DNA of 64,000 bases, taken from positions 1,116,001 to 1,180,000 of the forward strand of contig BRON01000012.1 of NCBI GenBank assembly GCA_024345305.1, in the 5' to 3' direction. A program made the position numbers and the translations under genes. The DNA comes from Mrakia gelida (Eukaryota; Basidiomycota; Tremellomycetes; Cystofilobasidiales; Mrakiaceae). The number at the start of each line of letters is the position of its first letter. Position 1 is the stretch's first letter. Of the stretch, positions 46,033 through 58,362 are shown piece after piece. The notes below the pieces were generated by a model that did not search any database, had not been told where the DNA came from, and worked only from the letters and a program-made list of their open reading frames with translations.

Positions 46033-49000
46033 TTAGATAGGTGCTCCTGGTAGAGAATCGACGAGGGCAAGGTCAGCATGAGCTCGAGTGCAACGAGAGA
46101 AAGAAGCAATGGAGGACTCACCTGTGTTGGGACCCTTGAAGACCCAGTCGAGGTCCGGCAGCGAGAAGATTTGCGAGAGCAAGTCCCTTTGAAGGACGAA
46201 GAAGAAACAGCAAGACGCGTCAGAACCTCGTCTTCCCTCGGCGAGTTCGAGAAAACAGTAGAGCTCACTCCGAGTTTCCAGGGTCTAGGTTCTGGGAGAG
46301 CAGGGCGTCGCCGCCTCCGAGGAAGGGGTTCCATCCAGGCGAACCGAACATGTTCGCTTCCTCGCCCGAGTCGACCGTCGTCTGGAACTGAGATGGAGCT
46401 CGAGGTCCTCCTCCATATCCGTACTGCATGACTGGCGAGACGCTGGGAGTGAATCCTGTGGGAGCTGAGAGCCAATTTCCTCCATTGGCGGGCATCGATA
46501 GAGTGCTGAAAGCCGTCGACTCGGGAGGGGCGAGAGGATTGGGTGGACGAATGGCGACGAAGGCGGGCGAGGGAGTGTCGGCGGAAGTGTCGTTGGAGGA
46601 GTTCGGAGATGCAGAGGATGCGAGGATTTCGTTCTCGTGGACGAGACGTCGGACAGCTCGTTGGAGACCGCTGGTGGTGCTTTCGTGATCCGAGGACGAC
46701 GACGCGGTGTCGATGCTGAGACCTCGTTTGCGAGGAGCTGGGACGGGTCCGACTGGACGTGATTCGACCTCGACTGTAAAAAGAGGAGGGACATGAATCA
46801 GCTCGAGGCCGAGAAGAGGTCGAGATGAAGGACGCTGTTCACTAAGAAGAGCCTCGATGACCTTGATCGTTCCTCGAGCAGGTGAAGAGGTCCTCTCGAT
46901 TTGCCTGGAGAACGAAGGAAGCTCAGGTCAGCGAACACCTTCGAACTCAAGATAGAAGCTCTGGACTCACTTGAGGTACGCGAGAGCTTGCTTGACCTGA
47001 GTTGGGAAAAGAGAAAGCGAGTCAGGTACGAGTCCGTCGACGCTCACAAGTCGACTCGAAGGAAGATCACCACTCACCTCCTTGAGCTTTTCCTCCCAAA
47101 CCAGATCTCGAGGGGTGTACAGGAGATCAATGAGAAGCACTACCGTCGATACGAAGGAGTAGAAGAGCGTGATCCTGTTCGCCAGAAGAGGGAGGGTCAG
47201 AACGCGTCTCGTTTCTAAGTAAGAAAGCGAGCTCGATTCACCACCACTTCTCCAAGAAGATGACCCCTCCCTGGTGCCCGACTCCCTCATGGATGAGACT
47301 GAGTGCTGCTCGAGCTGCTCGGATGCATTGCTGAGTCGAGTAGGCGTACTTGGAGTTCTGCGAAAGGAGGAAGGAAAACGCGAGGGAGGAGTCAGTTTCT
47401 CAACTCGATCCCATCTCGAGCGCAGCGAGCGAAATGGAGAGTCGAGCGAACCTTGTATCCCCTCGAAAGGTAAGGTCGATGGAGCTTGAGCCACTGAGTC
47501 TGAAGACTGAGGTTGCACACGACCTTCTCCCAGTTGAGCACGAGATCCTCGTCCCTGTCGCTCTTGGGTCGACCCATCGGGTTCCGATCGTTGACTCGGT
47601 AGTACTGAGGGAGCTGTCGAGACCAAACGCGAAGATTCGAGGTCAGTTTTCGGTTCGAAGACGGAAGGAGACGGTACGGCTCGAAACGAAACGAGGACGA
47701 ACCGTCTTCTCGATTTCCTTGAACTCCTGATCGACCTTGAGGATGGCTTCGTAGGGAGGGTGAGGAGTGTGGTTCATGATGTAGATGACTTGGTAGGCGG
47801 TCTTGATGAGTCGAAGTCGAGTGAGGTGGTAGGACATGGGCTGAGGAGGAGCGAGATATCGTGCGAAGAAGAGATCAGTTCGGTCCCTTCGTCGCGTCGC
47901 GTCGGCGAGCAAGCGGGTGACTCAAACGGGGAAGACCCACAGTGTGAACGTCAAGAGGAACAGGTCGGAAAAGTTGTCCGTCGACGAGGTCTTCGTCTCG
48001 GATCTGCCCAAAGAAAGGAAGAGAGAGAGAGGGGGTCAGCTCGAGTCGAGTTCGCTCGTCGAGAACGACGTTAGGGAAATCTCGGTCTACTCACGTTCCC
48101 AGGGAAGGCCGTATTCATCTGGTCCGGGTGGATCGTAGCAGCGTATCCATAAGCCGGCGCAAGACTCCAATCGAGGAAGACAAGATTCCACCAGACTCGC
48201 CGTCCGACCTCCCTCGTAATCAAGCTCTCCCACCTCCCTCCCCATCGACGAGAAGGATCTTCAGCCCCCAGTCGGTTGATTCCCATCATTTGAGCAATCT
48301 TTGATAAGAGGGAGAGAGAAAAAAAAGGTCGGACGCTCGAGTCGAGAGGGACGAGCGAAGACAGGTCGAAACGCGTCGATTCGAGACGTACCTTGATCCC
48401 CGATCCGAGGATACCCCAGTGGGCATCACTGTTCGAACAAGAGAGGAAGGGTCAGCCTGCGAGTCGATTTTCACCACGAAGAAAAGAGGAAACACGAAGA
48501 CTCACGCTCGATCTTGATTCGCCTGAAGAGCGACACCATCGACCGATTAAGGAAAACGGTCAGCTCAAGCTCCCTTTTCGGCGAGAAAGTCACGTAACTC
48601 GACTCACCAGGTACACCCCACTCAGTATGATGATCTGCAAACACTCAAGACTATGATTCGTCAAGAAATCACTCTGCCACAGTGCTCCTCTCGTCCCAGC
48701 GAACCAGATGGCTGGAAGGCGTTCCTGATCCTCCTTGCTGAAGCCAAGTCGAGCTGCTTCTTGATCGTCGAGGAAGTGGAGACTCAGCTGATTCGATCGA
48801 AAGAAGGACAGGGGGAGAATGGGAGTCAGCGGGTGAAGTTTGAGTGCGAAGACGAAGAAAGTCGCGTCGACATCAAGGATCGAAGTGAGATGAAAAAGCG
48901 ACTCGTGTTACTCACACACATGATTTGAAGGAACACTCCGACCCACGACGCAGAGCACTCGGCGACGGCTTGTTCGAAAGGGATGGCCCAGAACTCCTCG

Positions 49001-52000
49001 CATTCTCGAAGGAAGGTGGGGACGTCTGGAGGAACGAGTCAGTGCGAGTTCATTCGTTCGAACGAGCGAGCGATGGAAGGAAGAAGACTGACGAAGGCAG
49101 TGATGGAACCATCTCAAGAGTGCAAGGAAGGAAAGTCAGCGGCGGAGAGGGCAGAATGAGCAAGGAGAGTCGTTCGACTCACTCAACTCTCGCGAAGTAC
49201 TTCGAGGAACAAGCCCAAACCGAACGGAGGGTCAGCTTCCTCGCGTCTCAGGGAGAACGAGCGAGACACTCACATGCTGAATCAAAGCTCTCTCCTTCCT
49301 CTCCCCAGGCAAGCAGGTAAGGAAGGCCTCCATGTAGATCCTGCGTCGACGAAAGAAACGAACGATTTCGGTCAGCTCGACGCGTCTCTTTTCTCTGCCT
49401 CCCTTCCACCAACCCAACCCTACCCAGCCCACCTCCAGGACACCCTCCCACCCACCCACTCAACCCACCCACCCACCCTCCCACCCCATCCAAAAAAGAG
49501 AAAACGTCAAACTCACTCGCTCCTCTGAAAAAACGCATCAAACACAACCTTCGGATCGTTCATATCTCTCTCATTCCTCATCTTCCTCCTCCCCTCCATC
49601 CCCTCCTCCTTCTTCCCCTTCGGTCTCCCAAACGCTCCCAACTCAGGAAGGATCTTCTTCGCCCCCAACGGTCCACCGTAGCCCGTGAGAGGGGTAGGTC
49701 CTCGTGCTCCCATGGCGACTCTGGACTGGAGGTTGTGGAGGGTGAAGGGGGTTGAGCCTGCTGCGAGGGGGAGGGAGGGGTGGAGAGGAGAGGGTGGGGA
49801 GGGGTTGGGTGGGGAGTGCTGGTGGTTAGGAGCGTGGAGGAAGGAGGGGTTGGTAGTGGGGTTGGTGTTGGAGTTGCTGAGGGAGGAACGACGAGGTGGT
49901 TGGCCAGCTGGGCTGGTGGTTGTGGTTCTTCCGTTGGGAAAATTTGGTTGGCGGTTGGATGAGGTGGAAGCTGGGTGTTGGTGGGTTGTGTGGAGGGGAG
50001 GCTGGTCGTTTCCGGCTGCAAAGGAGGAGGTTGGGAAGGGAGCTGAGGAGGAAGTTGAAGTCGAGGGAGGGTTCAAGGCGAACGAAACGGAGAGTCGACG
50101 ACCGAGTCCCGGCAGCATGGGTTGTTCGGGGGAGGCAGGACCTGGTCGAGAAGGCTCGTCCTTTCGGCGTCCGAAGGCGAGGTGCTGAGGGAAAGGAAAG
50201 GACGCGATGCGCGAGGAGAGGGTCAGTTCGTGAAGCGAAGCGAAGACGGATCGAACGAAGGACGCGACGACGACTCACCTCAAGCGTCACAGCAGCCTCC
50301 TCCGTCTCACTAGCCACACCTCCCGTGTTATCACCCTCGCCATTCGATTCCGCACCATCTCTCTCTTCTCCTTCACCCCCACTTCTCTCACTCCCCTCGT
50401 CCTCCTCGCTCTCCCCTCCTTTCACCTCCTCCTCCCTCACCACCACCACCGCCGCCGCCGAGCCCTTCCCTTTCCCCTTCCCCTTCTTCCCCGTCGTCGC
50501 AGAAACAGCATCCACAACCCCCTTCTCCTTCTTCAAAGCCTTATCAAGCTTCCCTCCAGTGACAGCCTGCCCTCGCACCCCAGCCTGCTCGTCGACGGAG
50601 CCAGGTCGAAGAACGCCCGAGTTCTTGAGGACTTGTTCGAGCGCTGCAAGGCGGTGGGAGAGGGAGAGAAGGTCGGAGGAGGAGGCACAGCCGTTGGAGG
50701 AGGTGTTGTGACGATCTGAGTATAGAAGAAAAAAAGGGAGAGGGAAAGGGAAGAAGGAAACACGCGCGTCAGTTCGTCGACTCTCGATCGATCGAGCAGC
50801 CCTCGAGTCCTTCGATGCGTTGGGATCCGAAACAGCCGATACTCCCTTCCCTGCCTTCCAAATGAAAGGTCGACCTCGACTCTTCGTCTCTTCTGCTCTT
50901 CTCTATCCCTCTTCTTCGAGAGCTCTCGACAGCTCGAAGCTCGAAAGAGAGCAGGGGCCGACGACCGAGATTGGTTGTTTGGTTCCCCGCCCTCCCTTCT
51001 TTTGAGACTGATTTTGCTTCCTTTCTCTCCCCTCCCTCCCCCACCTCCTCCCTCGGGCGACCAGGATAGAGAGATTCGCACTCACCAACTTCCCTACAGA
51101 TAGCTTGATCTCCTCTGAGCTGGCAAGGCGAGCAAGGGAAGACGCGATCGCACTAAAGGAGAAATGAAGAAGGTCCCGCGAAGACCGAGTTAGGTTGGGA
51201 GGTCAGCTCTCTCGGCATGGGAGGGTGAGATGATGAAGAGATAGAGAGTACGAACCTTGATCTTCCTGCGAGAGAGGAAGCGACGAGATCCGAAAGAAAG
51301 AGAGCAAAGGAAAGAGAGACGAAGGAAGGTCGAAGGTCAGCCCTCCCATCTCTCGCTCGCTCTCGCGCTCAATGTGTTCATCAAGAAAGAACCGAACGAA
51401 GGAAGGAAGAACTAACCTCCTCCTACACTCTGAGCAACTCTGTACAGCTCTCTTCTTCCCTCCTGCTCCGATCTTGGGTGCTCCTCCTCCTCCCTTCGGA
51501 CCAGGTCCAGTGGGAGGAAGAGTTGGGGTAGGACCTGTGAGGGAGTCGAGCTGATCGTCTCGTTCGTCCTTTGAAGCGTTCGTTCCCTCTCGCTTGACTC
51601 GTTTACTGTTGGGTCCTTCAGAGTGAGATTGATCCGAGTACGAGGAAGGGGATCTTGGGTGAGTGTAGGGAGGGTTGAACTGGAGTTGCTGAGCTGAGGA
51701 GGAGGACGACGTTGGACGAGCGTTCGTGGGCTGAGGAGGATGGTAGATCGAGTTCGAAGACGACGAGGCCTGCTGTTGCTGCTGTTGATGATGTGGGTAG
51801 GCGTTCGATTGAGAGGTGGAAGAGGAGGGGAAGCTGTTGTTGTTGTAGTAGGAGGCAGGGTTAAAGGACTGCTGATTGAGGTAGGAAGACGAGGAGGACG
51901 AGGATGCTTGTGGAGGTCGGTTGGATTGGAGGTCGTTGGTGTATCGGAGCTGCTGTTGCTGTTGATATTGCTGCTGCTGCTGTAGAGAAAGTTGATCCTG

Positions 52001-52210
52001 AGTCTGGTGCTGCTGATGAAGATGCGTTTGAGGATGATGCTGAGCAGGATGGGGACCGTAAGGCGAGGGTTGAAGGGGAGGAAGACGACCTCTCAACGGT
52101 CCAAACGACTCCCTCGATTGAACCCCATGCTGCTGCTGCTGTTGCTGCTGGTTGGAAGGAGGAGGGGAGGACGACTGGCGACGATATCGTTCCCTGGGAG
52201 GTTGATCCAT
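46033..52210 (-). CDS. Zn2Cys6 fungal transcription factor with poly-Gln N-terminus
   Basis: Nuclear DNA-binding regulator. The N-terminus (exon 51417-52210) is rich in Gln, Ser and Pro with several Gln tracts. The zinc cluster is assembled from three exons: QSCSECRR, KIK from a 10-base microexon, and CDRVFPCSPCQLRGDQAIC. The six cysteines fit the Zn2Cys6 pattern. A short helical stretch (LSLSHRLAALEQVLKNS) may dimerise. Long low-complexity acidic and Lys/Gly-rich segments follow. The fungal-specific regulatory domain shows IKIAQMMGINRLGAEDPSR, REVGRRVWWNLVFLDWSLA and WLKLHRPYLSRGYK. The C-terminus ends LDWVFKGPNTGAPI before TAA at 46033-46035. The target genes are unknown; the PDR transporter is the next gene downstream. 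Confidence 0.88.
51256..51265 (-). other. 10-base microexon in the zinc cluster of the Zn2Cys6 factor
   Basis: Minus-strand GAAGATCAAG lies between ctctcgcag and gttcgt. It completes Arg and encodes Lys-Ile-Lys between the second and third cysteines. The next exon (51086-51152) starts with TGC for that third cysteine. Skipping it would shift frame and destroy the DNA-binding domain. Confidence 0.85.
51770..52155 (-). repeat. CAG/CAA glutamine-codon tracts in the Zn2Cys6 factor
   Basis: Plus-strand gctgttgctg-type runs at about 51771-51790, 51948-51982 and 52128-52152 encode Gln tracts in the N-terminal exon. CAG and CAA are mixed, so these are interrupted tracts, less prone to slippage than pure repeats. 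Confidence 0.8.
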
Positions 52211-52894
52211 CCTCGATCTCGATGATGGAAGGGGTGGAAGAAGGGGGGAAGGGGAAGGGAAGAGAGAAGGTGGACGTCGAAGGGAGGAAACGATTCAGCT
52301 CCAAGGGCGGGGAAGGTTGAATCGCCCACGGAGGGAGGCGTCAGTTTTTCAAAGCTTCCCTCCCCTCCCCTCCACCTTCCTCGTGGATTAAGAATTTCCC
52401 CATTCCATACCACGCCCTCTCAAACACCTTACCAGCTCTTCGGATTTAGCCCAAAGAACAGCAGGGAAGGGCAGGCGACGAGCAGCTTTCACTCGACTCG
52501 GCTCCCCCCCTCCTCCTCCCTCGCTCGGGGTTTAGAGAGTTTGGTTTTCAATTTAACGCGTCAGATGGTGCACTCTAGCAAGGTTTCATGCTATAACCGG
52601 AGCTAGACAGAACGTGGATCGTCCACTGGAATCTACGAGGTTGGGTAGTCCTGTTTGAGGAGAAAGGAGAGGAAATGAAAGGTAGAGCTCGCGCGACGCG
52701 ACTGGGCTAGCTCGCGATTCGTTCGTCGGATCTCCATCGACGACAATTTCGACAGGAGGGTGTGCGGGAAGTCTGAAGTTCGTTAGTATTGAGCTCGTAA
52801 AGTAGAAAAAGACAAGAGGTGTGCAAGAAGGGTGAAAGAAACGACGGATTCGCCAAAACCTGAAACGACGCGGACGAGCTTCAATGAAGCACGG
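52211..52894. other. Intergenic: promoter of the Zn2Cys6 factor and 3' end of the small gene
   Basis: These 684 bases include a C/T-rich block near 52355-52390 and an AT-richer patch near 52530-52560 (ggttttcaatttaacgcgtc). They most likely hold the factor's promoter. No gene was recognised. Confidence 0.4.
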
Positions 52895-53396
52895 CTACGA
52901 TGGTGATGACGACGACGAGGCATATCTGTCGAGCCCGAATTGAGTCAGCTCAACCTTCTTCAACTCGGAAACGAACGAGACCCCAGAAGACATCGAGAAC
53001 TCACAGCGAAAACGGCCATAGCGTCGGCCCCCCGTCAAGGTACCGACGATGAAACACGCCTTCTTGATCTTGATACATCATCCCACTGTGATCCAGGCAG
53101 GAGGGATTCAAAGAGCAGGAGTTAGAATAGAGGCGAGTGTATCTGAGGGCGAAGGAAGGAAGAAGGAAGGGAGGAAGGAAGGAAGGAAGTCGAGCTCACC
53201 TCTCGTCCGTGACCATCGACGAGGGACGAGCTCTCAGCGGACTGAGCATCCCAACCTCAGCTTGATTCTGCGTCGAGGCGAAGCTGGTACCTCGAGAAGA
53301 GCCCGGTAAGACTAAGGGCTGAGTTCGATATGGTGGAGGGGGGACGATGAGCTCGACCGCGCTCGTTTGAGTTGCTGGAACCGTCGTCGTCGACAT
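52895..53396 (-). CDS. Small unrecognised gene (exon structure tentative)
   Basis: I do not recognise this gene. The first exon begins MSTTTVPATQTSAVELIVPP at 53396 and continues with PPYRTQPLVLPGSSRGTSF to MVTDER, ending at a gtgagc donor near 53198. One phase-consistent path adds an exon starting at about 53090 (GMMYQDQEGVFHRRYLDGG) and a last exon near 52895-52923, ending in a Ser-rich tail at TAG 52895-52897. The total is about 110 residues. The last exon read in another frame encodes a hydrophobic stretch (ICLVVVITIVAVLH), so the true C-terminus could be a membrane anchor. It lies in the gap between VPS41 and the Zn2Cys6 factor, on the same strand. Confidence 0.35.
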
Positions 53397-53759
53397 GGAG
53401 TGAGGGAGAGAGGAGGGAGGACTGGGGAGCAAAGCAGAGCAGAGGAAGTACGTCAGCAGCCATCTCAAGGGATAGAGAAGCTCGGGAAGAGGTATGAAGA
53501 GCGAGAATGACTGACTTGTGGCTCTGAAGCGAGAAGATGGGTGTCAGGAGAGAACTCGTCCCCTCACAACGAAGAGGAAAGGAACCGTGCGAGATGAAGT
53601 GGGGAGGCGAGATCGGGCGAGAAAGGGGTTCTCGGGCAAGGGGAGATGTATCTCGACTAGGAAATAATGCTATAGAAGGGGGTCGTAAAGGTCGTGGGGC
53701 ATTGCAGTAAACGAGAAGGAAAGCGAGATGAAGAAAGAGAGAGACTAGAGAAAGATCCG
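53397..53759. other. Intergenic: promoter of the small gene and VPS41 3' end
   Basis: These 363 bases lie between two minus-strand genes. A minus-strand open stretch overlaps it but shows no family feature. Nothing else was seen. Confidence 0.35.
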
Positions 53760-56700
53760 TCACGTCGACCAGGAATTGCTTCCAGCATTTTTGACGGCCG
53801 TCCGACAGTGAGGACAGCCTCGAGGGAGCTTGACTCGGAGACTTGCGGCGTAGGAGAGTCTGATAAAGAAGAAGAGAGAGCGAACGAGAGCAAGGTCAGT
53901 GCGAGCTCGAAGAACTGGTCGAAAGATTGAGTCGAGCTCGACTCACTTCGCTCCCAGCGACCTCCCATTCCGACGCGCACCACCAGCCCAGCTCTTCTTG
54001 TCTCCCGAGTCCAGTAGAGAGCTCTTGAATCCCTCTTCGCGAGGAGGAAGTTCGTCCGAGGGGTCCTCGAGAGCACACGTCGCATGAACGACATGTCGGC
54101 AGAGGAAGACGAGGACGACCTGTTGCCCTCTCGAGGGAAGCGGTGAAGGTCGGAAGACCGGGAGGGAGCAGACTTGGCAGGTTGAGGTAGCTGTAGGGAG
54201 GAAGAAGGAGTCAGTCAGGCGAAGAGAGGCGAGAGAGGGACGCGAACGAAGGGAGGAGACGAACGAGTGCCCAAGAAACCGTGAGTTTGGCCCTCGAGGA
54301 GGTCCACCGAGAAGCCGCTGCAGTCGGTATGGAGGATGGTTTGGCAGCCTTCGAGGAGAGAGATCTGAAGAGGGAGAAGGAGGGTCGGTCAGTCGACGAA
54401 GAGGTCGAAAGCGAGGGTCTCGTTCGACGAACCTGAAGGTTGAAGTCTTGGAGAATCTTGATCAACGCTTCCTTGAGTCCAGGGATCTCGAGCCCATCCT
54501 TGATCCGACGGATGAGCAGAACAGGATCGATCCCAGCTCCGACGTTCTCGAGGAGTCCACGAATGAAGCCTGGGAGAACGAGCAAGATCGACTTCAGTTT
54601 CTGACGACGCGGCTCGAGAGGAAATAAGGACGGAACGAACGAGGTTTGTTTTCCGAGTAACGAAGCAGGTCCTCCCAGAGATCCGGATCGTTCTGCTCCT
54701 TGGCGAACTCGATGGCCTGGAGCGGAGGAATCGAATCGAAGTTAGCGAGAAACGAAGCGAGATGAAAAGATGAACGACGCTCACCCTCTGAACATCTCCG
54801 AGTCGCTCGATGATGAGCATCAGAGCGTCCTTGCTGTTTCCCATTCGACCGAGAAGGAACACCATTTCGGGGACGTAGTCCTTTTCCTTCGTTATCCGGT
54901 AGGCCTGCGCGAACGAGGAGGAAGGGGATCGCGTCGGAAGCAATCGAGACGATGTGCGAGAGGGAGCCGAGTCGCGACTCACCTTCTCGAGACTGTACTC
55001 GATGCTCGACCGAAGGAGATCCATCAGATGAGGGTAGTCGAACTCGGCGCAGAGAGCGATCTGATTCGACGGGAAGAAAGAAGGTCGGCTCGAGTTCGAA
55101 GACGAAGGTGAGGGAAGAGAAACTGACGTGTTGATCTCCGTACTGAGCGACGAGATGAGGATCCTTCTCGAACAGCGAGTCGAGGTACATGAACAGGTAC
55201 TTGGGTCGTTCCTCGAGTTGGCTGATCACTCGAGCGATCTGTTAAAGCGAAGCGAGATCCCGAGTCAGATCCCAACGAAGGAAGAGCGAACGACGAGCGA
55301 GAACTCACCGGTATCGAATGAGAATGGTCGACGAGCAGTTGAATCGCCTTCCCATGCTTCCCCGTTCCAGTCCTCTCCCCATCAACGGCCATCCCGTCAA
55401 GTCCAGCTGCCTTCTCGGTTCCATTCGCTCCTCCTTCGACGACGGTTTTCTCGTTCAGCTCCATGTCGAACTCGACGAGGAGGAGAGCTTGATCCCGCAC
55501 AGCCGTGAAGAGGTTGAAGTCTCGGATGAGATCGAAGACGTTGGGACGACGAAGACGGAGGTAGTAAGGGAGAGCCTTTCCTGGTTGACGGTTGAGGACG
55601 AAGCTGAAGCAGAGAAATATATCAGCTTCGTTCGACGACGCGACGAGCGGGAACGACGAGACCCACAGCTCCGCTAGACACTCCATCAGGATCTTCTCTC
55701 GAGGAGACTCGGCGAGAGCACCCTCGACGGCGTTAACAACGCTCGAGATCTTGTAGATCTCAGGTGGCCACTCCTTGATGATCCGAAGGAGAGCCTGAAG
55801 GAAAAGGGAGAGCGCAACGATCAGCGACGCGTTCGGTGCTTCGAAAGCGGAAAGAAAGAGAACGAACAGGTCTATCACTCGAGAGGAAGTGTGCAAGGAT
55901 CATCTCGTAGACCAAGTCGCTGAGCTGGGGTTCCTTCGTCGGCGTGAAGGGGATGATCGCCTGAAAGACGGAGGAGCGTTAGTTCAACCTTGGTTCTTCG
56001 TTCGAGAGCGCAAAGGCCTCGGAGAACACTTCGAACTCACCTGAAGCTGTTTCCGTTGAGCGAAAAGAAAGATCCAGTCCTCCCATGCCTTCTTGTCTTG
56101 TCCGAGAACCTTCGAGCAGAGCGACGCCGCCTTCGAGTAGTCGCCTGAGGTGAGACGAAACGACGAGCAAGAGGCGTCAGTTGCAGCTCAACCGTCTCGA
56201 CGACGAGCACCTCCAAGAGAATCGAACTCACCGGCCTGCATCAGACTCTCGAGGAACTTCTCTCCGATATCCCTCACGCTCAGCGAGCCGTCGTCCCCAT
56301 CCGCGACTCCGTCCTTCTTCATCTTCTCCACCATGTCCAACGCCTCCTCGTACCTCTTCCTCTCCACCAACCAAGCAACCCGATCCTTCCCGTCCCTCTC
56401 CCTCGCGACGACCACGTCCTTCGGCGACAGAACGACGAACATCCCTTCCCTCTTCTCTCCGACTCCTGCGACGGCCGGGACGAGCGAGTAGTCGTTGCAT
56501 CCGTTGAGGTAGTAGTTGTTGAGCGAGAGAGCGTCGCTGCTGAGCTCTTCCCCTCTCCTCGAGATGATTCTCAGCTCGGGTCGTTGAGCTGCTTTCCTCC
56601 TCTGTTCCTCGCGACTCGACGTCGCCTCGTTCTTGAAGGTCTCCTCGTCCGGAGGGAGATAGGCGAGCACGAGGAAGTCGTTCTTGTAGACCGTGAGACC

Positions 56701-58362
56701 CGAGATCATGCAGTCGACTTGGAAGATGGCGGTGATCTCGACGTGAAGAGTGGGACCTGAGGAGGGAGGGACGGTTGGCGAAGAGGTCATGGAGCTGTGG
56801 TGCATCGAGGAGGGACGCGAGTGGGAGGGAGTTCGAGTTCGTATCCGAGCGAGTTTGATGTGGTCTGCCCAGGCGATGATGAGGGTTGTTGGGTCGGTAG
56901 GAGAGGTTCCGGGGATGAAGAGGAGGATGGGTTTGAAGAGGTCGGCGCGTGGAGAGTCGGGAGGACGGTCGATGAAGGTGATGAGACGCTGGGAGTTGGT
57001 GTCGTAGATTTTGACTCCCTGGAGACGCGACAATCGAGAAGGGTGATCAGTACGTGCTTCGAGAAAAGTCCGACACGTCCGAGAAGATTTCGACTTACGA
57101 GATCGTTCGCCCAAGCGATCAACCCTCCCTTCTCCCAAACAGCTCCCCAGATGGGTCCTTCTCCTTCGTGCAGCACCGTCTCCTTGTGCTGTCCACTCCC
57201 ACCTCCTCCGATCCCCATAGCAGTCCCCAGACCTCCGAATCCTCCCAGCCAACCCTTCTCCATCAGGCTCAGCGTCCCAGCCATCCCTCCGGCGACGAAC
57301 GCCTTGCTCGACCGTTTCGCGAAGTTGGGTTCGAGAGCGAGAGATCGAAGAGGACGGCGGAAGTCGTGGGAGTATCGTTCTGGGGTGAGGAGGGAGTTGA
57401 TGACGACCTTGCCTGTGGAGAAGTAAGGGTTTGATAGGTAGAGAGTCAGCGCTGGAGGGTAAGAGAGACGGTGGAGGGCGCGATGAAGCTCACCGTCGAA
57501 GGAAGCTGTTCCGATGAACTCTGATCCATCGTCTGAGATGCAGATGGCCATGACTGAAGCTGTATGAGCCCGATAGGACGAGAGCTTCTGCCCCGAGTAG
57601 GAGAGGATGTGAACCATTCCGGCGTGGGTTCCGACGGCCTTGACGAGGGGAAAGAAAGGACGGAGGGAGGAGAGGGAAGGAGGTCAGTCGGAGTCGTTGA
57701 GCTCGTCACAGACGAAAGAACTCACGATGAACCGAGAAGAAGAAGCTACAGCAGAAGCTGAGTCCTTGGTGAGGACTTCTGTAGCTCCTGGACCTAAGCG
57801 AGCGTACTTGAGGACTCTGGAAAGATAGAGGCAACAGAGAGAAAGAAGAGATGATGAGCTGGGATCGCAAGACCTCCGAATGAGCTCCTTCCTTCGCCTC
57901 AAAGAGCACAAGATGTGTACAGAAGACTCACGGTTCCTCCTCCTCTTCATCTTCATCGTCCTCGTCGCTCCCAGAACCAGATTCCGAGCCAGATTCTTCG
58001 CCATCCTGAGCGTCATCCTCCGACTCCTCCCCCTCCCCCTCCCCCTCCTCCTCCTCCTCTCCATCCTCCTCACTCCCATCCGACCCTACTCCCTCCAGCA
58101 CCTCACCCTTGATACCCCCAACCAGACCATCTTTGACAGCATCTTCTAAGCGTTGTCCCGAATCATCTCCTTCTACGACCTCTCCAGTCTCAGAGGGAGA
58201 GCTCGTTTCCCCATCGTCCTCCTCGCCTTCGTCCTCGTCCGTCTCGTGCTTGCTGGCTCCTTGACCGTCGTGGGAGGTTGAAGCTGAGGAAGGGGAAGAG
58301 GGTCGACCGTCTCCGTTGGAAGAGTGATGCTGAGCCAGGTGGTGATTCGGCCGAGGAGCCAT
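53760..58362 (-). CDS. VPS41: HOPS subunit Vps41
   Basis: Vacuolar protein-sorting subunit of the HOPS tethering complex, bound to Ypt7/Rab7 on late endosomes and vacuoles. The N-terminus is strongly acidic (ESGSESGSGSDEDDEDEEEE). It is followed by the WD40-like propeller: VGTHAGMVHILSYSGQKLSS, VMAICISDDGSEFIGTASFD and GGLIAWANDLGVKIYDTNSQ. The helical clathrin-repeat region contains LPYYLRLRRPNVFDLIRDF, YLFMYLDSLFEKDPHLVAQY and AYRITKEKDYVPEMVFLLGR. The C-terminal RING-H2 has CQVCSLPVFRPS, VFLCRHVVHATCALE and GCPHCRTA. The end is NAGSNSW-Ser-Thr before TGA at 53760-53762. About 20 exons are needed. The start at 58360-58362 (MAPRPNHHLAQ) is the first Met before the acidic block. Confidence 0.92.

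Noticed and set aside
53180..53196. ggaaggaaggaaggaagg repeat as a microsatellite of note
   Set aside because: It is a short GGAA run near 53155-53187 in a probable intron, and similar purine runs are common here.
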